A stretch of DNA of 64,000 bases from Agarivorans gilvus (lineage in GTDB: Bacteria > Pseudomonadota > Gammaproteobacteria > Enterobacterales > Celerinatantimonadaceae), in assembly GCF_001420915.1 (NCBI RefSeq), contig NZ_CP013021.1, positions 1,188,001 through 1,252,000 on the forward strand, in the 5' to 3' direction. Below are positions 26,206 through 33,895 of the stretch, piece by piece. A program made the position numbers and the translations under genes. Under the pieces are notes generated by a model. That model was not told where the DNA came from. It saw only the letters and a program-made list of their open reading frames with translations, and did no database searches. Numbering within the stretch: the first letter of the stretch is position 1; each line of letters starts with the position of its first letter.

Positions 26206-27147
26206 GTGCCAGACATGAAACTCTTCGCCGGTAACGCCACGCCAGAACTTGCCCAGCGTATTGCTGACCGCCTATATACCACCCTTGGTGATATTTCAGT
26301 AGGTAGATTCAGCGATGGCGAAATTAGTGTACAAATCAACGAAAACGTTCGTGGTGGAGACATCTTTGTTGTCCAATCCACTTGTGCGCCAACTAATGAT
26401 AATGTCATGGAACTTATCGTTATGGTTGATGCTCTACGTCGTGCCTCTGCGGGTCGTATTACTGCGGTAATCCCCTACTTTGGTTATGCGCGTCAAGACC
26501 GTCGTCCTCGTAGTGCTCGGGTGCCTATTACCGCTAAAGTTGTCGCCGACTTCTTATCTAGCGTAGGTGTAGACCGTGTGCTAACCGTTGACCTACACGC
26601 TGAACAAATTCAAGGTTTCTTCGATGTTCCAGTAGACAATGCCTTTGGTAGTCCAGTACTACTACAAGATATGTTGGACAAAAACCTAGAATCTCCAGTG
26701 GTAGTTTCACCCGACATTGGTGGTGTGGTTCGTGCTCGCGCAGTAGCTAAAATGCTTAACGACAGCGATTTAGCCATTATCGACAAACGTCGCCCTCGCG
26801 CTAACGTTGCTCAAGTCATGAATATTATTGGTGACGTAGATGGCCGTGACTGCATCATGGTTGATGACATGATCGATACCGGCGGTACTTTGTGTCAAGC
26901 AGCTGCCGCGTTAAAAGCCAAAGGCGCAAAACGTGTATTTGCCTACGCGACTCACCCAGTATTCTCGGGCAATGCGGCCAGCAACATCACTGAATCAGCA
27001 CTAGACGAAGTGATTATTACCGACTCTATTCCACTAAGCGAAGAAATGGCCAAAGTAGAAAAAGTTCGCCAGCTTTCTTTAGCGCCAATGTTGGCCGAAG
27101 CCATTCGCCGCGTGAGCAACGAAGAGTCAATCTCTGCGATGTTCTAA
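26206..27147 (+). CDS. prs: Ribose-phosphate pyrophosphokinase
   Basis: Makes PRPP from ribose 5-phosphate and ATP. The GTG start gives M(V)PDMKLFAGNATPELAQ, colinear with E. coli Prs, which also uses GTG. The 313 residues include YARQDRR, DLHAEQIQGFFD, the PRPP loop DDMIDTGGTLC and the terminal SNEESISAMF. It is the last core gene before the accessory island. Confidence 0.97.
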   Translation: MPDMKLFAGNATPELAQRIADRLYTTLGDISVGRFSDGEISVQINENVRGGDIFVVQSTCAPTNDNVMELIVMVDALRRASAGRITAVIPYFGYARQDRRPRSARVPITAKVVADFLSSVGVDRVLTVDLHAEQIQGFFDVPVDNAFGSPVLLQDMLDKNLESPVVVSPDIGGVVRARAVAKMLNDSDLAIIDKRRPRANVAQVMNIIGDVDGRDCIMVDDMIDTGGTLCQAAAALKAKGAKRVFAYATHPVFSGNAASNITESALDEVIITDSIPLSEEMAKVEKVRQLSLAPMLAEAIRRVSNEESISAMF

Positions 27148-27170
27148 TATTGGCCGCTTGAGTCAATAAC

Positions 27171-27204
27171 GCCAAAAAGCGAACCATCTGGTTCGCTTTT
27201 TGGC
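27171..27204. terminator. Terminator after prs
   Basis: A perfect 15-bp inverted repeat (27171-27185 with 27190-27204) with loop ATCT lies 23 bases after the prs stop. The stem contains A5 and T5 runs, so it can act in both directions. Confidence 0.85.
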
Positions 27205-27356
27205 TTGCAAGGCTTGCCTAAAATGCCTTAAATTTGAGGCTTTTGGCACAATCGTTGAGCTAACAAACGTTTGCCCCCAAGAGTGTTTGGTTGTTTATTT
27301 TTGGGGCTGTTGGTGATGATTTTGTGCTGACGGTGGCGCTTTAGGTTTTATAGATC

Positions 27357-27840
27357 AAAAGCTTTCGCCTGCGGCGATATACTTTTCTTTGCTGGCCAAA
27401 GAAAAGTATACAAAAGAAAGGCCACCCGCATCTTCTTAGCTCCTCCGTTGCTCACTCACAAGGGCGTTGAAGTAACTCGCTACGCTCAAACAGACTTCAA
27501 CTTTAATCCCTTGTTCACTTGCGCTACTCGGCGAAGATGATGGGGATAGATTCTGTTAGTTACTCAATCGATTTAGGCTTCTCAAGGCTCTGTTAGTTTA
27601 AAACTCAATGGCTTCACTGTAGGCAAAGACTCAAGGTTTGTGCTTTTTAATCCCTTCATTATCGCCGAGCAGCGCCGGTAACAAGCGGTGAAGCCGAGCA
27701 CTGTTTGAGCGTAGCGAGTTGCGCAGGCGCGCTTGGAAACAAGTCGCGCAGGATGAAGATAATGCAGGGCGAGCTTTCTTTTTGCTTCGTTTTTCTTTTC
27801 TCGCAAAAGAAAAATGACGTCGCCGTAGGCGAAAGCTTTT
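27357..27840. repeat. Nested imperfect inverted repeat of about 480 bp
   Basis: Three arm pairs lie in nested order. The outer pair 27357-27377 and 27820-27840 matches at 20 of 21 bases (AAAAGCTTTCGCCTrCGGCGA). The middle pair 27474-27493 and 27701-27720 is a perfect 20-bp match (AACTCGCTACGCTCAAACAG). The inner pair at about 27521-27546 and 27651-27675 is imperfect (GCGCTrCTCGGCGA core). No convincing protein is encoded; the short open frames fall in the repeat arms. It may be a non-autonomous element or a dispersed intergenic repeat. Together with the prs terminator it accounts for most of the gene-free stretch 27148-27874. Confidence 0.75.
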
Positions 27841-27882
27841 CTTTGCTGCCTAAGGCTGGTGGTATAAAAGAAAAATCACAAT

Positions 27883-28902
27883 GGCTATGTTCCCATTAAC
27901 TGTTGTTGAATGTGGAACAGCCTGTTTTCGTTAAGGTTTTCTGGTGTATCCATATATCTAAACCAACCAAGGTAATGGTGGAGATATTTTGTGGCTACGC
28001 CATGAAATCGTTTTATCCAAAGTTTCAAACGGCTGTGGTACGCATTAACATTTTGAATGTGAAAGACTTTATCTATCACCTTAATGCCGCCAGCCATGTC
28101 TAACCGTTTGTGGATTAAGTCATTTTTTTCTGACAGCGCTATATAGGACTTATAGCCATCGCTACACAACACGCTGTCTTTTTCCAGCTTACCAACCAAC
28201 TCTTTGTGTAGAGTTTCGGTTGTTACATCAGGCAAAATCGCTTCATAGGTGTTTTTGGCTCTGTCTCTGACAGTCAAAACAGGAACCCAATCTTCCTTAG
28301 AACGTCCCCGTTTTTGAGCCTTCATTCCTCGTTTATGAGGAGGACGACTCAACTTCTTTGCCCCTTTTTCTGAATACGGGAACAGGGTTTCGTCTGCTTC
28401 AATAATGCCTTCAAGCCTGCTGGCTTTTAGCGTTGAAGGTAAAGCCAGAAAACGATGTCGCCATCTGAATGATGTTTTCAGGTTAATCCCACACTCTTTG
28501 GCACATTCACGCAACACTTTGCTATCGAGCATACACCGTATGTAATCCAGCCAAAGCTCTTTGTATCTGAGCCTGGCTAGCGGAGTCGCCGTTGTTGCTA
28601 CAAAGGTTTTACCGCAGTTTTTACAGCGATATCGCTGCATCTTATTTACTTTGCCGTGTCGATTAATCAATGAGCTATGACAGTGTGGACATTCTGGTTT
28701 TTCAACCATCCGTTCTTCTAACTCTGATATCAACTGTGAGGTACTATCCGTACCTTTCAGCCACTTCTCTATATAACGAACTTGGCTATCTGTTAGGTTC
28801 TCAAGTTCAGTCATCAACTTAGTAAATTGCGCAGGAATCATAAGTAACCCCTCGATAACTGGATCTATATACAGTTTAGCAACAATTTACGGGAACATAG
28901 CC
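27883..28902 (-). mobile_element. IS1595-family insertion sequence, intact
   Basis: A 1020-bp element bounded by inverted repeats. The left end 27883-27910 and the right end read inwards share 23 of 28 positions and begin GGCTATGTTCCC. An exact 8-bp target duplication ATCACAAT lies at 27875-27882 and 28903-28910. Eight-bp duplications are usual for IS1595 elements. The single transposase gene fills it. Intact ends and an unmutated duplication suggest a recent insertion. Confidence 0.95.
27885..28841 (-). CDS. IS1595-family transposase
   Basis: A 318-residue transposase. The N-terminal zinc ribbon is CPHCHSSLINRHGK...YRCKNCGKTF, with four Cys. The DDE-type ISXO2-like domain has IIEADETLFPYSEKG and VLCSDGYKSY, followed by the terminal region YHSRLKLWIKRFHGVATKYL. 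Its stop lies inside the left terminal repeat, as usual for compact insertion sequences. The reading frame is complete, so the element may be active. Confidence 0.95.
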   Translation of the reverse strand: MIPAQFTKLMTELENLTDSQVRYIEKWLKGTDSTSQLISELEERMVEKPECPHCHSSLINRHGKVNKMQRYRCKNCGKTFVATTATPLARLRYKELWLDYIRCMLDSKVLRECAKECGINLKTSFRWRHRFLALPSTLKASRLEGIIEADETLFPYSEKGAKKLSRPPHKRGMKAQKRGRSKEDWVPVLTVRDRAKNTYEAILPDVTTETLHKELVGKLEKDSVLCSDGYKSYIALSEKNDLIHKRLDMAGGIKVIDKVFHIQNVNAYHSRLKLWIKRFHGVATKYLHHYLGWFRYMDTPENLNENRLFHIQQQLMGT

Positions 28903-28922
28903 ATCACAATTAATCCTGCTGT

Positions 28923-28985
28923 GCTCAAACAGACTTCAACTTTAATCTCTTGTTCACTTGCGCTACTCAGCGAAGATGAAGGGGA
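28923..28985 (+). repeat. Third copy of part of the nested repeat
   Basis: Matches 27484-27546 in direct orientation at 60 of 63 positions (GCTCAAACAGACTTCAACTT start, GGGGA end). It lies 13 bp beyond the right target duplication of the IS. So the IS inserted between two units of the same repeat family. Confidence 0.85.
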
Positions 28986-29244
28986 TTTAAAAGCGCAATC
29001 TTGATTATTGTGGGTGTGAAATGTTTTTGCTCCATTGTGTATTAGGCAGTTGGTCCAATAACACCCTGAATACCCGACTTCATGAGGAAAACTGAACGTT
29101 TAGGGCTTGCGCAGATTTTCACTGTGATTATACACAGCCACAACATTTCTCAAGCTGCCTTTGTCAAAACGGTCTATAGAATTTGAACATTGACTATTGA
29201 TAAAATTAAAAGAAAACATCAAAGTAGACAATAAGTTAAAGAGA

Positions 29245-29336
29245 GAGCACGAACAGCCTGGTGACCTTGCGCAAGGTCACACTTTCTGTGATAGGACGCG
29301 TGCTCATTGAATGGGATAGGAAGCACGTGCTTCCTA
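29245..29336. repeat. Cluster of palindromes upstream of the HEPN-motif gene
   Basis: A perfect 20-bp palindrome (GTGACCTTGCGCAAGGTCAC, 29261-29280) lies inside a wider GAGCACG/CGTGCTC pair (29245-29251 with 29299-29305). A second perfect 20-bp palindrome (TAGGAAGCACGTGCTTCCTA) lies at 29317-29336. They end 37 bases before the ATG of the next gene. Possible roles are operator sites, a structured leader RNA or recombination sites; nothing in the sequence decides. Confidence 0.75.
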
Positions 29337-29373
29337 CTTAGCGTTAGTTTCTCACCATGCCATTGGAGACAAA

Positions 29374-30663
29374 ATGGATTTAGATATTAGTGTAAGTGAC
29401 TTTGCTCTATGGATTTCTGAGATTCTTAGGTTTGACCTAGAAGAAGCTGAAGATTCATTTATATATAAACCTAGGTTTGGATCGTTAGAAAACACAACGC
29501 TTACGTTAACAAAAGAAAAGCTAGAAGGTGAGATCGACTCTTTAAGATCCTACAATGAAACATCAGAGACAGTGTTATCTGACGACAAGTCCTATGAGAT
29601 ATTGGTTCGAGAGGAAGGTCATTTTCACAGATTCTTGCCTAGAAGCAGAGGAGACGACGTTGTTTTAGAAGTAAGTGACCCTGAGAATAAAATTACGTAC
29701 ACGTTAGGGCGACCTTCTAACCAATTCTCTCTCTACTTGATTAAAAATGCAGCGCAATACGGCGAACCTAGGGCGCTATCTCGACCAACAATGCCTGGTT
29801 CAATTATGAGAAGAGTTCTAGAGGAGCAACCTTGCGTACTAGAACTTGTAAAGAAATTTATAGCTGGTCGCCTTACTCTAAAGCTCGTTTCAGAAACTAA
29901 GAAAAGTGTATCTGAATTTGATAAGTTCTCATCAGCATTTCTTTTTAATATAACGTACAACACTGATACGTCTTTAGTGCAGCAGAGGGATTTTGATGAG
30001 CTGCTAAGAACTGGCCGAATTACTCGCTCTCGAAGGTCAAGCCTTGACGAAATAGACCCGCCAAGAAGAACTTATATCCCCGATTTAATCCACCATTACC
30101 AGCTAGCGGTTGGCACCGAAAATCCGATGCTGGAGTATATTTCGTATTACCACATCGTGGAGCACTTTTTCGAATCAATTTTCAATGAAGCTCTAGTGGA
30201 AAAAGTTAGGAATACGATTACTCACCCAGATTTTTCGTATAAGAGAAAAAAAGATATATCGTCTCTAATAAAAGATATTGGTAAGTCCATAAAAATGCGA
30301 GACGACAGCATGACCTTTAGTGAGCAAGAAGGCCTGAGACTGACGCTTGCTAAATATGTGGATTTAACTGATTTGAAACAAAAGCTTAACGATTATGACG
30401 ACACTCTAGTTACATACTATAAAACATCACCTGTTTCCTTCTCCTCGGCGCCGGTCGTTGACTTGGTAGGAGATGATGAAGAGCTAATTTTTAAAAATTT
30501 AGCTGGTAGAATTTACAAGAACAGAAATTCTATAGTTCATAGTAAAGAGTCAGAAAAGTCCAAATATACACCGTTTCGTGACGATAAGACTTTAGTAAAA
30601 GACGTGCCTTTAATCAGATTTATTTCTGAGCAAGTTATTTTTGCAACGTCTAGTGTTTCATGA
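29374..30663 (+). CDS. Unrecognised 429-residue protein with HEPN-type motifs
   Basis: I do not recognise a full-length family. The C-terminal region contains YISYYHIVEHFFESIF, then R279-N-T-I-T-H284, and later LAGRIYKNRNSIVHSKES with R384-N-S-I-V-H389. Both fit the R-polar-x3-H active-site pattern of HEPN ribonuclease-type domains. The N-terminal ~150 residues are acidic and unassigned. There is no signal peptide or membrane segment. Arg is often encoded by AGA or AGG and the gene looks AT-richer than its neighbours, so it is probably acquired. It is a lone gene in a mobile island, and a defence or toxin role is only inference. SD-like GGAG precedes the ATG. Confidence 0.8.
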   Translation: MDLDISVSDFALWISEILRFDLEEAEDSFIYKPRFGSLENTTLTLTKEKLEGEIDSLRSYNETSETVLSDDKSYEILVREEGHFHRFLPRSRGDDVVLEVSDPENKITYTLGRPSNQFSLYLIKNAAQYGEPRALSRPTMPGSIMRRVLEEQPCVLELVKKFIAGRLTLKLVSETKKSVSEFDKFSSAFLFNITYNTDTSLVQQRDFDELLRTGRITRSRRSSLDEIDPPRRTYIPDLIHHYQLAVGTENPMLEYISYYHIVEHFFESIFNEALVEKVRNTITHPDFSYKRKKDISSLIKDIGKSIKMRDDSMTFSEQEGLRLTLAKYVDLTDLKQKLNDYDDTLVTYYKTSPVSFSSAPVVDLVGDDEELIFKNLAGRIYKNRNSIVHSKESEKSKYTPFRDDKTLVKDVPLIRFISEQVIFATSSVS

Positions 30664-30775
30664 AACTAATCGGGTAGCCGGAGGTATCTAGCCTCCAGCC
30701 CCCACAACACCCTGCATGCGGCTCCGCACAGGCGTTTCACTTAGCATGGTGAAGCGCTATCCATCCATCTCGAAG
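30664..30775 (-). other. Probable group II intron 3'-end relic
   Basis: Read on the minus strand, the segment contains CCTGTGCGGAGCCGCATGC, then GTTGTGGGGGCTGG, then the hairpin GGAGGCTAGATACCTCC, and ends GGCTACCCGATT. This order resembles the 3' domains and terminal ...CTACCCGAT of bacterial group II introns as I recall them. No reverse transcriptase frame remains. The relic ends within a few bases of the stop codon of the HEPN-motif gene. From 30776 to 30950 nothing recognisable was seen. Confidence 0.4.
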
Positions 30776-30950
30776 TGCAAACAATCCCTGAAATTTTAGC
30801 TAAGCATTCGACAATACTTGTTGGCTCCCCGCTGTTTTTGAACATCGAAATGGACCTTTACTAGAGATACCACACGCAACTGCGTCTTAATCCAGTGATC
30901 TAGATCTACGCACAGTTGATAGCAGTAAAGTTAATAACCACGCTTTTTTA

Positions 30951-30980
30951 TTGGCTTTCAAAAAACGTCAATGGTAGAAT
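30951..30980 (+). promoter_or_regulatory. rplY promoter
   Basis: TTGGCT, an 18-nt spacer and TAGAAT are followed by the GC-rich discriminator GCCGCGCC, as expected for a ribosomal-protein gene under growth-rate control. It predicts a leader of about 110 nt before the rplY ATG. Confidence 0.6.
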
Positions 30981-31041
30981 GCCGCGCCTTTTGAATTGCG
31001 CTGTGGCTATTTTAGTCAACAAACACAATCAATATGGTACT

Positions 31042-31070
31042 GGTTAGGGTTTGGTCGCGAAACCTTAGCC
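31042..31070 (+). promoter_or_regulatory. rplY leader hairpin (candidate L25 autoregulatory element)
   Basis: An 11-bp stem (31042-31052 with 31060-31070, two G-U pairs) closes on the loop GGTCGCG, followed by a T-rich stretch and the rplY SD. Autogenous control of rplY through its leader has been described in gammaproteobacteria, with L25 being a 5S rRNA-binding protein. That this hairpin is the element is inference. Confidence 0.5.
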
Positions 31071-31096
31071 TCATTTTATTATTTGGAGAAATACAA

Positions 31097-31717
31097 ATGT
31101 CTAACATTACCATCGACGCTGAACTGCGTAGCGATTTAGGGAAAGGTGCGAGCCGCCGCCTACGTCACGCAGAAAAAGTTCCTGCTATCGTTTACGGTGC
31201 TGGTGAAGCCCCTGTTTCAATCACTCTAGAGCAACGTCACGTGATGAAAGCTCAAGAAGCTGAAGCATTTTACTCAAGCATTATTACTTTAAATATTGCT
31301 GGTAAAGCAGTAGACGTACTAGTAAAAGACATGCAGCGTCATGCTTACAAGCCACGTGTTCAACACATTGACTTCCAACGTGTTGATAACTCAGCCACCA
31401 TCACTAAAGCTGTACCTCTTCACTTCTTGAACGAAGATAGCGCAGAAGCGGTTAAGAATGGTGGTAAAGTACACCACTTGGCTACTGAGATCGAAGTTAG
31501 CTGTCTAGCTAAAGATCTTCCAGAATTCGTTGAAGTAGACGTAGCAAACCTTGAGCTTGGTGCATCTCTACACATTTCTGACATCGTTCTTCCTGCTGGC
31601 GTTAGCTCTGTTGAGTTAGCTAAAGGCGAAGCACACGACCAAGCGGTAGTATCTATTACTGCTCCTAAAGGTGCTGAAGAAGGCGATTCTGCTGAAGAAG
31701 AAGCAACTGAAGAATAG
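31097..31717 (+). CDS. rplY: 50S ribosomal protein L25 (long, CTC-type)
   Basis: The ATG at 31097 (MSNITIDAELRSDLGKGASRRLR) has SD TTTGGAGAA just before it. An in-frame extension to 31034 would run through the leader hairpin and is rejected. The 206-residue protein has the 5S rRNA-binding L25 domain (HIDFQRV region near residue 90) followed by the CTC-type C-terminal domain and an acidic tail. This is the long form rather than the 94-residue E. coli form. Its TAG overlaps the GTG of pth. Confidence 0.95.
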   Translation: MSNITIDAELRSDLGKGASRRLRHAEKVPAIVYGAGEAPVSITLEQRHVMKAQEAEAFYSSIITLNIAGKAVDVLVKDMQRHAYKPRVQHIDFQRVDNSATITKAVPLHFLNEDSAEAVKNGGKVHHLATEIEVSCLAKDLPEFVEVDVANLELGASLHISDIVLPAGVSSVELAKGEAHDQAVVSITAPKGAEEGDSAEEEATEE

Positions 31718-32307
31718 TGTCAAACGATATTCGTTTACTCGTGGGCCTGGGAAATCCAGGCCCCGAATATGCCGCTACCCGCCACAATGCAGGTGCATGG
31801 CTAGTCACACAACTAGCTAACAATCATCACGTCCAATTAAAGCCCGAAAGTAAACACTTTGGATTAACCGGCCGCATTCAGTTAGCTGGCCAAGAAATGC
31901 GTTTACTGATCCCCACAACTTATATGAACCTCAGCGGTAAAGCTGTTGCTTCATTAGCCAAATTCTACCGTATTGAGCTGGAACAAATCATGGTTGCCCA
32001 TGATGAGCTTGATTTACCGCCGGGCGTTGCCCGTTTCAAAAAAGGCGGTGGGCATGGCGGACACAACGGGCTGCGCGATATCATTAGCAAATTTGGTAAC
32101 AGCAAAGATTTTTATCGCTTACGAATTGGTATTGGCCACCCTGGTCATAAAGACCGGGTATCGGGTTATGTCTTAGGCAAAGCCCCTAAGAGCGACCAAG
32201 CGCTAATAGATGACGCCATTGATGAAGCGGTACGCAGTACCGATATTTTGCTTAAAGACGGTTTAAGCAAAGCAATGAATCGATTACATAGTTACAAAGC
32301 GGGCTAA
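31717..32307 (+). CDS. pth: Peptidyl-tRNA hydrolase
   Basis: A 196-residue enzyme that recycles peptidyl-tRNA. The GTG start overlaps the rplY stop (TAGTG). The signature VGLGNPGPEYAATRHNAGAW includes the catalytic His, and HDELDLPPG and GGGHGGHNGLRDI follow. The order rplY-pth-ychF is shared with many gammaproteobacteria, and ychF begins 29 bp downstream. Confidence 0.97.
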   Translation: MSNDIRLLVGLGNPGPEYAATRHNAGAWLVTQLANNHHVQLKPESKHFGLTGRIQLAGQEMRLLIPTTYMNLSGKAVASLAKFYRIELEQIMVAHDELDLPPGVARFKKGGGHGGHNGLRDIISKFGNSKDFYRLRIGIGHPGHKDRVSGYVLGKAPKSDQALIDDAIDEAVRSTDILLKDGLSKAMNRLHSYKAG

Positions 32308-32336
32308 GCCCCTTAAACACACAAATAGGTATTATT

Positions 32337-33428
32337 ATGGGATTTAAATGTGGCATCGTTGGTTTGCCAAACGTAGGCAAGTCGACTCTATTTAACGCTC
32401 TGACTCAAGCCGGCATTGAAGCTGCTAACTTTCCATTTTGTACTATTGAGCCTAATACTGGCGTAGTACCCGTACCTGACGAGCGCTTAGATGCTCTCGC
32501 CGAAATTGTAAATCCGCAGCGTGTACTCCCCACCACCATGGAGTTTGTAGACATTGCAGGCTTAGTCGCTGGCGCATCTAAAGGTGAAGGTTTGGGTAAC
32601 AAATTTTTGGCCAACATCCGCGAAACCGACGCCATTGGCCATGTGGTTCGCTGTTTTGAAAATGACAACATCGTGCATGTTGCCGGCAAAGTTGACCCCG
32701 CTAACGATATCGACACCATCAATACCGAGCTGGCCCTAGCCGATTTAGATAGCTGTGAAAAAGCCCAGATCCGCGTGGCTAAAAAAGCCAAGGGTGGCGA
32801 TAAAGACGCAAAATTCGAATTAGAAGTATTAGCCAAGGTGCAAGCTCACCTAGAGGCTGACCACATGCTACGCAGTTTAGACCTAAGCAAGGAAGAAAAA
32901 GCCGCCATTGCTTACATGAACTTTTTAACTGCCAAGCCGACCATGTACATTGCTAACGTCAATGATGATGGTTTTGAGAACAACCCCTACTTAGATATCG
33001 TGAATGAAATTGCTGCAGCAGAAAACGCGGTGGTAGTAGCGGTTTGTGCTGAAATTGAAGGTGAAATTGCCGAACTAGACGCCGAAGAAAAAGCCGAGTT
33101 TATGGAAGAAATGGGCTTAGAAGAGCCTGGCCTAAACCGCGTAATTCGTGCCGGCTATGAACTATTAAACCTACAAACTTACTTTACCGCAGGGGTAAAA
33201 GAAGTTCGCGCTTGGACCATTCCAGTTGGTGCCACAGGGCCACAGGCTGCAGGTAAAATCCACACCGACTTTGAAAAAGGTTATATTCGCGCCGAAGTAG
33301 TGGGCTATGATGACTACATCCAATACCGAGGTGAAACTGGCGCTAAAGGTGCCGGTAAATGGCGCCAAGAAGGTAAAACTTATGTGGTGAACGATGGTGA
33401 TGTGATTCACTTCTTATTCAACGTCTAA
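32337..33428 (+). CDS. ychF: Redox-regulated ribosome-associated ATPase YchF
   Basis: A 363-residue Obg-like ATPase. The P-loop GLPNVGKST lies near residues 8-16, switch motif DIAGLVAGASKGEGLGN follows, and a C-terminal TGS domain ends in VNDGDVIHFLFNV. YchF binds ATP rather than GTP and associates with ribosomes and stress responses. Length equals E. coli YchF (363). Confidence 0.97.
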   Translation: MGFKCGIVGLPNVGKSTLFNALTQAGIEAANFPFCTIEPNTGVVPVPDERLDALAEIVNPQRVLPTTMEFVDIAGLVAGASKGEGLGNKFLANIRETDAIGHVVRCFENDNIVHVAGKVDPANDIDTINTELALADLDSCEKAQIRVAKKAKGGDKDAKFELEVLAKVQAHLEADHMLRSLDLSKEEKAAIAYMNFLTAKPTMYIANVNDDGFENNPYLDIVNEIAAAENAVVVAVCAEIEGEIAELDAEEKAEFMEEMGLEEPGLNRVIRAGYELLNLQTYFTAGVKEVRAWTIPVGATGPQAAGKIHTDFEKGYIRAEVVGYDDYIQYRGETGAKGAGKWRQEGKTYVVNDGDVIHFLFNV

Positions 33429-33436
33429 ATTCAAAA

Positions 33437-33463
33437 AAAACCAACCTTCGGGTTGGTTTTTTT
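33437..33463 (+). terminator. Terminator after ychF
   Basis: The 10-bp stem AAAACCAACC/GGTTGGTTTT carries a TTCG tetraloop and is followed by further T residues, 9 bases after the ychF stop. It closes the rplY-pth-ychF unit. Between it and the tRNA promoter (33464-33718) nothing else was recognised. Confidence 0.9.
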
Positions 33464-33718
33464 ATAGCCAATTAAACTGCGCGCGATGTTTTTGTCTCGC
33501 TATAAACCAAATTCATTCTATTTATTCACCGCTTTGCCCTTCCTCGTTTGCCAAGGTCACACGTTCAACAGCAAGCGGCACTGCTTAAAATAGCAACAAG
33601 TTTTGCGCCAAATGTCGATATTGAACAGAAAGCAAACAGTTAAATTGAGCAAACAGACAGCATCACGTACACAAACTGCGCAAACAAACTTTTTTGCGGA
33701 TTTTTGACAAAAAAACGG

Positions 33719-33747
33719 TTGACGCTGTTAGGTCTCATCAGCATAAT
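33719..33747 (+). promoter_or_regulatory. Stringent-type promoter of the tRNA operon
   Basis: TTGACG, a 17-nt spacer and CATAAT are followed directly by the GC-rich discriminator ACGCCCCG. This is the classic layout of ppGpp-sensitive stable RNA promoters. It lies 36 bases before the first tRNA. Confidence 0.8.
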
Positions 33748-33783
33748 ACGCCCCGTTCTCGACACAAAGCGTCGGAAACACAA

Positions 33784-33860
33784 GGCTATGTAGCTCAGCT
33801 GGTTAGAGCACAGCACTCATAATGCTGGGGTCGCAGGTTCAAGTCCCGCCATAGCCACCA
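33784..33860 (+). tRNA. tRNA-Met(CAT), elongator, copy 1
   Basis: A 77-nt gene with encoded CCA. The anticodon loop CTCATAA gives CAT. The acceptor GGCTATG pairs with CATAGCC, and the sequence closely follows E. coli metT/metU (elongator), without the initiator's C1-A72 mismatch. It is the first gene of the seven-tRNA operon. Confidence 0.97.
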
Positions 33861-33895
33861 TTACTGTATACTGCTAAAGTTACAGTAAGAAATTT

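Larger units (their letters stand above)
28911..29373. other. Gene-free stretch between the IS and the HEPN-motif gene
   Basis: Contains the 63-bp repeat copy (28923-28985) and the palindromes at 29245-29336, which are listed separately. A 34-codon open frame starting at 29082 has no recognisable family and is not called. The stretch is AT-rich, and nothing else could be identified. Confidence 0.6.

Noticed and set aside
27582..27899. Short open frames in the nested palindrome
   Set aside because: They lie in the repeat arms, have low-complexity basic or Phe-rich products and no SD-supported start.
29082..29186. 34-codon open frame before the HEPN-motif gene
   Set aside because: No SD of note and no recognisable family; too short to support as a gene or antitoxin.
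29245..29373. Integron attC site upstream of the HEPN-motif gene
   Set aside because: GCGTTAG occurs but no matching RYYYAAC/GTTRRRY pair with an attC-like layout could be drawn.
31034..31096. N-terminal extension of rplY
   Set aside because: It runs through the leader hairpin and is absent from L25 proteins; the ATG at 31097 has a good SD.
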